Positions 44,499 to 52,065 of a stretch of DNA of 64,000 nt are shown here, in pieces. The DNA is from Yeguia hominis (GTDB lineage: Bacteria > Bacillota > Clostridia > Oscillospirales > Acutalibacteraceae): the NCBI RefSeq assembly GCF_014384705.1, contig NZ_JACRSN010000005.1:1-64000 (forward strand), read 5' to 3'. The notes beneath the pieces are model-generated. The model was given only the letters and a program-made list of their open reading frames with translations, was not told the DNA's origin and did no database searches. Made by a program: the position numbers and the translations under genes. How positions within the stretch are numbered: the stretch's first letter is position 1; every line of letters starts with the position of its first letter.

Positions 44499-45749
44499 AT
44501 GAATCGTTACGAATCTGCAAAAGAACTTTATGCACAGATCGGTGTCGATACAGATCAGGCGCTGAAAACGCTGGCGTCCGTGCCGATTTCCATGCATTGC
44601 TGGCAAGGGGACGATATCGGCGGATTTGAAGATAACGGCGGCGCGTCCGGCGGAATCGCGGCAACGGGAAATTTCCCGGGAAAAGCCCGGAATCCGGAAG
44701 AACTGATGGCGGACATCAAAATGGCGTTTTCCGTGATCCCTGGAAAGCACCGGCTGAATCTGCATGCGCTGTATGCCATTGGACAGCCGGGCGAAAAAGT
44801 TGCGCGCAACCGCATTGAGCCGAGACATTTCCAGCCTTGGGTCGATTTTGCCCGCGCGGAGGGGATCGGGCTGGACTTTAACTCCTCGTTCTTCTCACAT
44901 CCGATGGCAGCAGACAATCTGACGCTGGCGCATCCGGATCCTGCTGTGCGGGAATTTTGGGTCGAACACGGCATTGCCTGCCGGAAAATTGCAGATTACA
45001 TGGGCGCACAGCTGGGCTCTTCCTGTCTGCATGATGTGTGGATTCCGGACGGCTATAAAGATTTTCCGGCGGACCGGATGGGCCCGCGGATGCTGCTCAA
45101 GGATTCGCTTGATAAAATGTTTGCCGTCAAATATGATCCGGCACACATGCGCGACTGCGTAGAAGCCAAACTTTTCGGAATCGGCGTGGAAGCGTTTACG
45201 GTCGGGTCGCACGAGTTTTACATGAATTACGTGGCGCACAATCCGGATGTGCTCTATCTGATGGACAGTGGGCATTTCCACCCGACAGAATCGATCGCAG
45301 ATAAAATTTCTGCCCTGCTTCTTTTCGAGGATCGGATTGCACTGCATGTAACCCGTCCGATGCGTTGGGACAGTGACCATGTGGTGCTTCTCGACGGCGA
45401 TACACAGGAAATTGCACGCGAAATCATTCGCTGCAAGGCGCTTGACCGCGTTGTGATCGGGCTGGATTTCTTCGATGCCGGCATTAACCGCATTGCCGCC
45501 TGGGCAGTTGGGATGCGCAATATGCAGAAAGCGCTGCTCTCTGCGCTGCTGATGCCGCATGATACACTCAAGAAGATGCAGGAAGAACGCCGGTTTACCG
45601 AGCAGATGGCGCTGCAGGAAGAACTCAAGACCTATCCGCTTGGAGATGTCTGGGATCAGTTCTGCGAAATGCAGAATGTACCGGTGCGCGGTGCATGGCT
45701 GAAGGAAGTGGAGCGTTATTCGGCTGTGCATTTTCCGGAGCGCGCTTAA
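44499..45749 (+). CDS. rhaA: L-rhamnose isomerase family ketol-isomerase
   Basis: A 416-residue protein, full length for RhaA (EC 5.3.1.14), a cytoplasmic metal-dependent TIM-barrel isomerase. Seen: SMHCWQGDDIGGFE near residue 27, LNLHALYA, GLDFNSSFFSHP, SCLHDVWIPDG, VEAFTVGSHEFYMNY and LYLMDSGHFHPTESIADKISALL, which contain the metal-binding residues. RhaA enzymes convert L-rhamnose to L-rhamnulose and also L-lyxose to L-xylulose (known). Here the next genes are an L-xylulokinase-like kinase and a 3-epimerase, with no rhamnulokinase-type partner or rhamnulose-1-phosphate aldolase, so L-lyxose or a related pentose may be the natural substrate. GGGAGG precedes the ATG. Confidence 0.92.
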   Translation: MNRYESAKELYAQIGVDTDQALKTLASVPISMHCWQGDDIGGFEDNGGASGGIAATGNFPGKARNPEELMADIKMAFSVIPGKHRLNLHALYAIGQPGEKVARNRIEPRHFQPWVDFARAEGIGLDFNSSFFSHPMAADNLTLAHPDPAVREFWVEHGIACRKIADYMGAQLGSSCLHDVWIPDGYKDFPADRMGPRMLLKDSLDKMFAVKYDPAHMRDCVEAKLFGIGVEAFTVGSHEFYMNYVAHNPDVLYLMDSGHFHPTESIADKISALLLFEDRIALHVTRPMRWDSDHVVLLDGDTQEIAREIIRCKALDRVVIGLDFFDAGINRIAAWAVGMRNMQKALLSALLMPHDTLKKMQEERRFTEQMALQEELKTYPLGDVWDQFCEMQNVPVRGAWLKEVERYSAVHFPERA

Positions 45750-45764
45750 AATAAGGGGGACTTT

Positions 45765-47291
45765 ATGAAACAGTACTTGTTGGGAGTCGATAACGGCGGT
45801 ACGCTTGCGCGTGCAGCGCTTTGTGATGCGTCCGGCAGGGAGATTGCGGTCGTTTCCTATCCGACACGGCTGCTGACGCCGGCGCCCGGCCAGACAGAAC
45901 GGGATTTGACAGAGTTTTGGGAGGCAACCGCTCGGTGTATCCGGGAGGTCATTCAAAAAGCCGGCATCCAGCCGGCGGAGATCGCCTGTGTTGCCTGCTG
46001 CGGACATGGAAAAGGACTTTATCTGATTGACGGCGACGGGAAGCCGCTTGCCAACGGCATCATTTCTACCGATACCCGTGCGCACGAATATTTGACGCTT
46101 TGGGAACAGGACGGTACCGCGGAAAAAATCCGGGAGTGGACCTGCCAAAGCATTTTGGTAAGCCAGCCCTGCGCGCTGCTGCGCTGGATGAAGGATCATC
46201 GGCCGGAGGTTTACGAAAAAATCGGTACGGTTCTGGAAGCCAAGGATTATATCCGTTACTGTCTGACAGGCGAGGCCTACGGCGAAATGACCGACTTTTC
46301 AGGAACCAATCTCGTGAATTTACATACCCGCAGCTATGATGCGCGGTTGTTTGAAGCGTTTGGAATTCCGGAAATGGCTGATAAAATGCCGCCGCTGTGC
46401 AGTGCGCTGGATTTGTGCGGCCGGATTACGCACGAAGCTGCGGCGCTGTGCGGCCTGCAGGCGGGCACGCCGGTGGCCGGCGGAATGTTCGATATCGATG
46501 CGTGTGCGCTGGCATCCGGTGTGACGGACGAGGAGAACCTCTGTGTGATCGCCGGAACCTGGAGCATCAACGAATATATTTCATCGGTGCCGGTAACTGA
46601 CGGCACGGTTGCCATGAACTCGATTTTCTGTATGCCGGAGTATTACTTGATTGAGGAATCCAGCCCGACTTCTGCAGGAAACCTCGCGTGGCTCGCCAAG
46701 AATGTATTTGATACCGATAAGCAAGAGGCCGCCCGGCAAGGCCATTCCATTTATCAGGTATTTGACACGCTTGCCGAGGCAGTAGATCCGGCGACGGATC
46801 TATATTACCTGCCCTATATTTTCGGTTCTCAGGATCACCCCTGTGCGCGCGGGGCCTTTATTGGAATGAATGCCCAAACGACCAAAGCGCAAATGATCCG
46901 TGCGGTGCTCGAAGGTGTGGTGTTTAATCACCGGATGCATGTCGATAAGCTTCTCGAGAGCCGGAAGGATCACCCGCCGCGCTGCATTCGTCTTGCGGGC
47001 GGCGCAGCGCATTCGACGCTCTGGGTGCAGATGTTTGCCGATATTTTAGGCCTTCCCATTGAGACGATTCTCTCGGATGAGCTTGGAACACTCGGCTGTG
47101 CGATCAACGGCGCGGTGACCTGCGGCCTATATGCCTCTCTCAAGGAGGCTGCAGCCCACATGGTGCATGTCGGAGACACGGTACTGCCGGATCCTCAGAA
47201 ATTTGCCGAATACGAAAGAAAGTATCGGATCTTTACGCAGATGGTACAGGAGCTGCATCCGGTATGGGATGCAATCGGAACCGGAAACTGA
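45765..47291 (+). CDS. lyxK: FGGY carbohydrate kinase, L-xylulokinase-like
   Basis: A 508-residue FGGY kinase. It follows E. coli LyxK closely in layout: YLLGVDNGGTLARAALCD (phosphate loop), GQTERDLTEFW, CGHGKGLYLIDGDGKPLANGIISTD, SQPCALLRWMKDHRPEVY, a GGMFDIDACALASG nucleotide loop, SPTSAGNLAW, EGVVFNHRMHVD and RLAGGAAHSTLWVQMFADI. LyxK phosphorylates L-xylulose to L-xylulose 5-phosphate (known); related FGGY kinases on other ketoses cannot be excluded. It starts 15 bases after rhaA (AAGGGGG site) and ends 13 bases before the epimerase start, so the three form one operon. Confidence 0.85.
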   Translation: MKQYLLGVDNGGTLARAALCDASGREIAVVSYPTRLLTPAPGQTERDLTEFWEATARCIREVIQKAGIQPAEIACVACCGHGKGLYLIDGDGKPLANGIISTDTRAHEYLTLWEQDGTAEKIREWTCQSILVSQPCALLRWMKDHRPEVYEKIGTVLEAKDYIRYCLTGEAYGEMTDFSGTNLVNLHTRSYDARLFEAFGIPEMADKMPPLCSALDLCGRITHEAAALCGLQAGTPVAGGMFDIDACALASGVTDEENLCVIAGTWSINEYISSVPVTDGTVAMNSIFCMPEYYLIEESSPTSAGNLAWLAKNVFDTDKQEAARQGHSIYQVFDTLAEAVDPATDLYYLPYIFGSQDHPCARGAFIGMNAQTTKAQMIRAVLEGVVFNHRMHVDKLLESRKDHPPRCIRLAGGAAHSTLWVQMFADILGLPIETILSDELGTLGCAINGAVTCGLYASLKEAAAHMVHVGDTVLPDPQKFAEYERKYRIFTQMVQELHPVWDAIGTGN

Positions 47292-47304
47292 GAGGGGAAT
47301 ATCC

Positions 47305-48141
47305 ATGCAGAGCTACCTTTTGGGGCAATATGAAAAGTCTATGCCGCATTCGATGTCTCTCCGGGAAAAGCTTCTGCTTTCCCGGAAATGCGGATTTGAC
47401 TATCTGGAAATCAGCGTAGATGAGACAGACGAAAAGCTTTCCCGCCTGGATTGGGGCAAGGAGGAACGGCACGCGCTGCGCAGAGCGGTCGAAGAGGCCG
47501 GACAGCCGGTGCTCTCGATGTGCCTTTCCGCGCACCGGAAATATCCGCTTGGCAGCAGCAACCCGGAGACAGCGGCGCAAAGTCTTGCCATTTCGGAAAA
47601 GGCGGTGCAGTTTTGCGCGGAAATTGGAATCCGGCAAATTCAACTTGCCGGATATGATGTGTATTATGAGCCGTCTACCGAAGAAACAAGGGAGCGGTTT
47701 GCAGAAAACTTGCGCAAGACGGTCGGCTATGCGGAAAAGTATGGCGTTTTATTGGGGTTCGAAACCATGGAGACCCCCTTTATGAATACCTGCGCAAAGG
47801 CAATGCGGTATGTTTCGGAAATTAACTCTCCGTATTTGCAGATTTATCCGGATGTCGGAAACCTGACCAATGCGCTTGGAGATCCGCTGGCGGATCTTGC
47901 GGATGCACACGGACACATTACGGCGGCGCATCTCAAAGAAACGCTTCCCGGACAGTTCCGGGACGTTCCGTTCGGAACGGGCCACACGCCGTATGTCCCG
48001 GCAATTCGCATGCTGCGGGAAATGGGCGTTGGCATGTTTGTGCTGGAATTTTGGTATGTTGATGGCGCTGATCCGGAACGCTACGTACAGGAAGCGCGCG
48101 CATATATTGCAGAAAAATTCCGGGAAGCAGATGTCCGATAA
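47305..48141 (+). CDS. ulaE: L-ribulose-5-phosphate 3-epimerase, UlaE/SgbU type
   Basis: About 278 residues, an AP-endonuclease-2-fold TIM barrel. It shares the family's run of motifs: LGQYEKSMP, FDYLEISVDETDEKLSRLDW, SMCLSAHRKYPLGS, IQLAGYDVYYE, METPFMNT, IYPDVGNLTNALG and PGQFRDVPFGTGHTPYV. UlaE/SgbU turn L-xylulose 5-phosphate into L-ribulose 5-phosphate (known). The frame is open far upstream inside the kinase gene, but GAGGGGAATATCC before ATG 47305 sets the start. A 4-epimerase (AraD/UlaF) to reach D-xylulose 5-phosphate is not in the window and would have to be elsewhere. Confidence 0.9.
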   Translation: MQSYLLGQYEKSMPHSMSLREKLLLSRKCGFDYLEISVDETDEKLSRLDWGKEERHALRRAVEEAGQPVLSMCLSAHRKYPLGSSNPETAAQSLAISEKAVQFCAEIGIRQIQLAGYDVYYEPSTEETRERFAENLRKTVGYAEKYGVLLGFETMETPFMNTCAKAMRYVSEINSPYLQIYPDVGNLTNALGDPLADLADAHGHITAAHLKETLPGQFRDVPFGTGHTPYVPAIRMLREMGVGMFVLEFWYVDGADPERYVQEARAYIAEKFREADVR

Positions 48142-48171
48142 AATGCGTACAAGCGGCATGATCGCTATACA

Positions 48172-48213
48172 AAAACCGGCCCTGTTGTTTTAAAAAGCAA
48201 CAGGGCCGGTTTT
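48172..48213. terminator. bidirectional intrinsic terminator between the epimerase and sigK
   Basis: A 16-bp perfect stem (48172-48187 with 48198-48213) with A-run and T-run ends lies between two convergent genes and should end both transcripts. Confidence 0.88.
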
Positions 48214-48237
48214 GCGTTGTGAAAAAAGATTCCAAAG

Positions 48238-48933
48238 CTACATGCCGCCGGATTTTTCAAATTCCGCATGTAGTTTTGCGACAGCGCGTTTTTCGATTCG
48301 GCTGACATAAGATCGGGAAATTTTCAATCGGTCCGCAACCTCGCGCTGTGCAAGCGGTCTGCCGCCGTGCAGGCCGTAACGGAGCGTCAGAATGGTGCGC
48401 TCGCGCGTGTTCAGCGCCCGGTATAGGAAAACGCGAAGCTGCTCGGATTTAATCTTCGTATCCAGGTCGTCAATGATGCTGTCCTCTACCGCCATCGTGT
48501 CAATCAGCGTCAGGGCGTTGCCGTCCTTATCCGTATCGATGGGCTCATTGATGGAGATATCCTGTGCGTTTTTCTTTTTGCTCCGAAAAAACATCAGAAT
48601 TTCATTTTCCACACACCGCGCGGCATAGCTGGAAAGCCGAATTCCCTTGTCAGGATCGAAACTGTCGATCGCTTTAATTAGGCCAATGGTGCCGATCGAA
48701 ATGAGATCATCCTGGTCATTTTGATCGGCATAATACTTTTTAATGATGTGTGCAACGAGTCGGAGGTTGTGTTCAATCAGCTCCGCGCGTGCATGGGGGT
48801 CTCCCTCTTTCAGGCGCTGGAGGCATGCCCGTTCTTCCTGCGCGGAGAGCGGACGGGGGAAAGAACCGGAACTTGTAATGTGCAGGATGAAAAACAGAAC
48901 ATCGGATAAGAGAAATTGCAGAACAGTAAACAT
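48238..48933 (-). CDS. sigK: RNA polymerase sporulation sigma factor SigK
   Basis: About 231 residues. Seen: the N-terminal hydrophobic pro-sequence (FTVLQFLLSDVLFFILHITSSGSFPRPLS), then region 2 with ARAELIEHNLRLVAHIIKKYY, DLISIGTIGLIKAIDSFDPDKGIRLSSYAARCVENEILMFFR, and region 4 with LTLRYGLHGGRPLAQREVADRLKISRSYVSRIEKRA. Sigma-K drives late mother-cell genes for cortex and coat (known). The pro-sequence suggests activation by a SpoIVFB-like protease. The gene is continuous, with no skin-type element. The frame opens at 48999, but the ATG at 48933 stands eight bases after GGGGAG, itself inside a hairpin. Confidence 0.95.
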   Translation of the reverse strand: MFTVLQFLLSDVLFFILHITSSGSFPRPLSAQEERACLQRLKEGDPHARAELIEHNLRLVAHIIKKYYADQNDQDDLISIGTIGLIKAIDSFDPDKGIRLSSYAARCVENEILMFFRSKKKNAQDISINEPIDTDKDGNALTLIDTMAVEDSIIDDLDTKIKSEQLRVFLYRALNTRERTILTLRYGLHGGRPLAQREVADRLKISRSYVSRIEKRAVAKLHAEFEKSGGM

Positions 48934-48940
48934 AACAGCC

Positions 48941-48983
48941 GCTCCCCGCAAAGTTTTGGATAGTGCTATCCTATGCGGGGAGC
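48941..48983 (-). promoter_or_regulatory. leader hairpin that hides the sigK ribosome binding site
   Basis: GCTCCCCGCA and TGCGGGGAGC (48941-48950 and 48974-48983) pair perfectly over ten bases, and the inner GGATAG/CTATCC (48958-48963, 48966-48971) adds six pairs. On the minus strand the GGGGAG in the 3' arm is the sigK ribosome site. There is no T-run, so translation control is a better guess than termination, though a role as 3' end of the gene ending at 49012 is possible. Confidence 0.6.
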
Positions 48984-49011
48984 AGCTTGTCAGTTGCAAG
49001 TCCGAAAAAAA

Positions 49012-50166
49012 TCAATCAAACAGCGCGTTCATGGCGTCAATTTGGAAAGCAGTATGCGCTGTCATTTCGCTGTTGAAAAACAAAACGTCGGTGATGCCGT
49101 GCTCTGTACAGTAGTCCGGCAGATTCCAGGGAAACGAGCGGAAATCAATCACATGCACCTCATCGAAGCTTGCGGCGAGGAATGGCGCCATGGCATTTCC
49201 GTAGGAATCTTTGACAAACAGAAGCTTCCGTCCGGTATGGCTATCCGTATTCTGAATCTGCATGCAGGGATTGTCTCCCCAGATAAAAACCGAGTAGCCG
49301 GATTCCGTATAGGGGGAATTGATGGAATCCATTTCCTGAAAGGTTTCCCCGTCCGTAGAAAGCTTCACGGTGAAAGTGCCCGGAATGTCATAGACATCGA
49401 GCGTATCCGAGTGCTCGGAAAGGCAGCTTTCGCCGGTTGCGGTGTAAAGATAGCCGGTGTAATTCGGAATGGAGGTTTTTGTAAGATTGCTTAACGAAAC
49501 AGCAGGAACATCCGCTACTTCGCAGAAGGTTTCATATGCATAATAGGCACCGAGGGAAGACCAGTGGGTATCGGTATTCAGATAAATATTTTCTTCCTTG
49601 TGCCGATATAAGGTATCGTAAATATCAACCGGAATGATCTCCGCAGAGTATCCGTTATAGACAGCCGCAGTTGTTTCCCGCTGAGAAGAGCAGCCCTGTT
49701 CCTTGCGGATTCGCTCCGGAAGTCCGAATTCCGAATGGTTCGGCACCAGCATGTTGTAGACGTTTTGATCCGGCAAATACGCTTTATAGGAGGAAATGGC
49801 ATCCGCATATGCCTGGGCGCCATCGGTTCCGCCGTAAAAAAGCTCAAAGGCTTTGTTGTTCCAGATGTAAAGCCCTTCCGAGAGATAACCGTCGCTTCCG
49901 TCGTCTGCAATGGGTTCCGGCGTCGGTTCGGGTGTTGGTGTCGGTTCCGGCGTCGGTTCCGGAGACGGCGTGGGATCCGGTACGGCGCTGACAGATGGGT
50001 CCGGCGTAGATGCGGAGGATTCGGTCGGCTTTTCAGAAAAGAGAATCGGTTTTGCCAGAAAAAAGATTCCTACAAGCAGAACCAGTATGAGTAGAAACAT
50101 TAAAATCCACTTTATATTCGAACTTTTTGGACTTCCGTGCCGAGCAGTACGATGGGACGGCTGCAT
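49012..50166 (-). CDS. membrane-anchored DHHW/AlgX-like SGNH-type protein
   Basis: A 384-residue protein: cytoplasmic start, one membrane helix at about residues 20-42, a Pro/Glu/Thr linker made of PEPTPEPTPTPEP-type repeats (about 63-88), then an extracellular domain. That domain has NMLVPNHSEFGLPERI, LYRHKEENIYLNTDTHWSSLGAYYAYETF and, near the end, KLLFVKDSYGNAMAPFLAASFDEVHVID. TDTHWS and the KDSYGN block are hallmarks of the DHHW/AlgX/AlgJ acetyltransferase-esterase-like fold, in which Asp-His and Ser form the catalytic centre. Family members handle O-acetyl groups of surface polymers; here the target is unknown. GGAGGAG precedes ATG 50166. Confidence 0.8.
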   Translation of the reverse strand: MQPSHRTARHGSPKSSNIKWILMFLLILVLLVGIFFLAKPILFSEKPTESSASTPDPSVSAVPDPTPSPEPTPEPTPTPEPTPEPIADDGSDGYLSEGLYIWNNKAFELFYGGTDGAQAYADAISSYKAYLPDQNVYNMLVPNHSEFGLPERIRKEQGCSSQRETTAAVYNGYSAEIIPVDIYDTLYRHKEENIYLNTDTHWSSLGAYYAYETFCEVADVPAVSLSNLTKTSIPNYTGYLYTATGESCLSEHSDTLDVYDIPGTFTVKLSTDGETFQEMDSINSPYTESGYSVFIWGDNPCMQIQNTDSHTGRKLLFVKDSYGNAMAPFLAASFDEVHVIDFRSFPWNLPDYCTEHGITDVLFFNSEMTAHTAFQIDAMNALFD

Positions 50167-50198
50167 AAAACTCCTCCTTACGCAAAAATTCTGCTTTC

Positions 50199-50227
50199 AT
50201 TATAATACGGGCAGCCATCGCGGGCAA
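50199..50227 (-). promoter_or_regulatory. promoter of the DHHW-type gene
   Basis: On the minus strand TTGCCC (50222-50227) and TATAAT (50199-50204) are 17 bases apart, giving a 5' leader of about 25 bases before the ribosome site. So this gene is not fully dependent on the upstream VTC-DUF4956 transcript. Confidence 0.65.
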
Positions 50228-50319
50228 CTCTTTTTGTTGTATTTCATGGAAGCGTAAGAAAGTTGCAGAAAAAGGGGGGGATTTGGTCTCTGTCCTCAAA
50301 CTTTTTTTAGCGCGCCCAA

Positions 50320-51018
50320 TTACTGCGGCAGCGTTTCCTCCATTTCCCGTAAAGATAGCGAGACATCCAAATTTCCATTTCGGCAGCGAATTTGGTCGAT
50401 CAGAGCTTTCTGGTCGCATTCTTTTTTGAGCGTAACATGATAGACCAGCTCAAACAGGGTGCCGAGCGAGGTGGTGCGAACCTTTTTTAGATGCCAATGT
50501 GAAGTGTTCTTTGCGAGCAGATCGTCAAAGAGTCCCTGATAATTCATGTCTTCCGGAATGGTAATTTTGAGCGTCATGGCATTTTCTTTGGGAGCGGCAT
50601 AGTACAGCTTGTCGAGGAGTACCATGGTGCCGCAGAGAATGACGGCGAAAAGTGCGGCATATCCGAGATAGCCCATCCCGCAGGCAAGCCCCACCGCAAC
50701 AGAAAAGAAGACGTAAGCGATATCTTTGGGGTCTCCCGGTGCACTGCGGAACCGAATCAGGGTAAAGGCTCCGGCAAGGCTGAACGCGCGCGCCACGCTG
50801 TTTCCAACCAGCAAAATGATGATGGAAATAATGGCGGGAAGCATAATCAGAGTTACAGGAAAAGACGCGGTATAGCCCTGGCGTTTGTGTGTGTACATGT
50901 AAATAAGACTGATGAGTGTCCCCAAAACCAGGGCGGCCAGCAAAATGAGAATCGTATTTCCGAGAGAGAGCGTGACGCTTTCTGTACCGGAAGAAGAAAA
51001 TAATGCAGATAAATCCAT
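50320..51018 (-). CDS. DUF4956 membrane protein
   Basis: About 232 residues: four predicted helices in the first 140 residues (LGNTILILLAALVLGTLISLIYMY, LIMLPAIISIIILLVG, IAYVFFSVAVGLACGMGYLGYAALFAVILCG) with the conserved loop VARAFSLAGAFTLIRFRSAPGDPKDIAY, then a soluble C-terminal alpha/beta domain (about 145-232). This layout is DUF4956, whose function is unknown but which is widely found beside VTC-domain genes (known association). AAAGGAG nine bases before ATG 51018 fixes the start; a longer frame to 51093 overlaps the VTC gene. It follows the VTC gene by 25 bases, so the two proteins probably work together at the membrane. Confidence 0.85.
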   Translation of the reverse strand: MDLSALFSSSGTESVTLSLGNTILILLAALVLGTLISLIYMYTHKRQGYTASFPVTLIMLPAIISIIILLVGNSVARAFSLAGAFTLIRFRSAPGDPKDIAYVFFSVAVGLACGMGYLGYAALFAVILCGTMVLLDKLYYAAPKENAMTLKITIPEDMNYQGLFDDLLAKNTSHWHLKKVRTTSLGTLFELVYHVTLKKECDQKALIDQIRCRNGNLDVSLSLREMEETLPQ

Positions 51019-51043
51019 GGTGTGTAACTCCTTTTCTTTTGAA

Positions 51044-51796
51044 TCAGATTGCCTTTTGTGCGACCGGATTTTTAAGCTGTGTCTGCGCAACATAGGCCAG
51101 ATATTCCCGTCCGTATTTGGAAAAGCTGGTTTTATAAATTCCCTGTTCTGCGAGAAGCCTTGTAAGCCAGATCGGAATGGCGCCGCTGCATTTTATTTCC
51201 ATAAGCCGCTGCTGCGGCGAAAGGAGCGGCGTGCCATAGCGCGGGCTGTCCAGACGAAGATCTGTCCGGCGCGTTAGAATGTTGCGGTCAAAGGTAACGC
51301 GAAGAGAAGAATCGGTTTTCCCGAAGAGTGCAGTCCGGTCATAGCTGATGTAAGCTGTCGGTTGGACGTCGTGCACTTGCAAATAGAAGTCCAATTCGTC
51401 TAAGATTTGCGCGGTTATGGGCGAGACCGAATCCGGCCAGGTTCGGTCTTGCAGAAAAGCCTGCGCCTCACGATGCGTCAAGACGACACGGCGCTTTGCA
51501 ACGACGCCGCCGATTTTTTTCTTGATTTCCAGAAAGACCCGATCCTCCGGACCCGCAGGGGATCGATAGCTGCGCAGCCGCAGCTTTTCTTTATAATAAG
51601 GATGATCGACGGAATGCCGAATGACGGAACTCGAGTCGGTGTCAAAGTAAAGATTGTAGATGGAATATTCCCGCTTTTCTTTTTTGCAATAGGGATCCAG
51701 CTCTAAAAATTCCGATATTGCGGGAAGAAGCTGGGCAACCTGGTTTTCTCCGAGAAGAAATTTCTTTTCGAATCGCTGAAAGACCATTTTTGCCAT
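51044..51796 (-). CDS. VTC-domain (polyphosphate polymerase-like) protein
   Basis: A 250-residue protein matching the bacterial VTC domain: an anionic-tunnel fold related to triphosphate tunnel enzymes. Seen: QRFEKKFLLGE (basic patch), YSIYNLYFDTDSSSVIRHSV, KEKLRLRSYR, VFLEIKKKIGGVVAKRRV, and LMEIKCSGAIPIWLTRLL, FSKYGREY near the end. Lys/Arg/Glu residues on opposing strands are those that bind polyphosphate and metal in yeast Vtc4 (known). It lacks the SPX and membrane parts of Vtc4; the downstream DUF4956 protein may supply the membrane part (inference). AGGAGG lies 11 bases before ATG 51796. Confidence 0.85.
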   Translation of the reverse strand: MAKMVFQRFEKKFLLGENQVAQLLPAISEFLELDPYCKKEKREYSIYNLYFDTDSSSVIRHSVDHPYYKEKLRLRSYRSPAGPEDRVFLEIKKKIGGVVAKRRVVLTHREAQAFLQDRTWPDSVSPITAQILDELDFYLQVHDVQPTAYISYDRTALFGKTDSSLRVTFDRNILTRRTDLRLDSPRYGTPLLSPQQRLMEIKCSGAIPIWLTRLLAEQGIYKTSFSKYGREYLAYVAQTQLKNPVAQKAI

Positions 51797-51901
51797 TCGC
51801 GGATCAGCCTCCTTTTTTCAGGATTTGTATTCGTAAGAAACGGATGGGTGAAACACTGGCTTTACTTTACGCCGGTGATGTAGAAAACGCTTGAATGCCA
51901 G

Positions 51902-52002
51902 GTGAAAAGCCGGTGAAATTTTTAGGCCAAAAGATTTTTTTGAGAAAAACCACAGGATTTTCGCCGGCTTTTCACAGAACGTTCGAATTCCTTTTTTATA
52001 AT
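51902..52002. promoter_or_regulatory. divergent control region of the VTC and beta-helix genes
   Basis: GTGAAAAGCCGG (51902-51913) pairs perfectly with CCGGCTTTTCAC (51964-51975). TATAAT at 51997-52002 is the -10 for the plus-strand lipoprotein gene; the right arm reaches its -35 position. A 13-base direct repeat AGAAACGGATGGG (51836-51848 and 52010-52022) flanks the region. No good -35 is visible, so an activator or another sigma factor may be needed. Confidence 0.5.
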
Positions 52003-52065
52003 ACAAGGCAGAAACGGATGGGGTCCCACACTTACGTGGAATTTTTTGTTTAGGAGATGACCCTT

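Noticed and set aside
44895..46199. 434-residue open frame antisense to rhaA and the kinase gene
   Set aside because: It spans two unrelated genes on the other strand and has no motif; a shadow of codon bias.
49915..49985. Short tandem repeats as a possible array
   Set aside because: They are codons for the PEPTP stalk of the DHHW-type protein, not a separate element.
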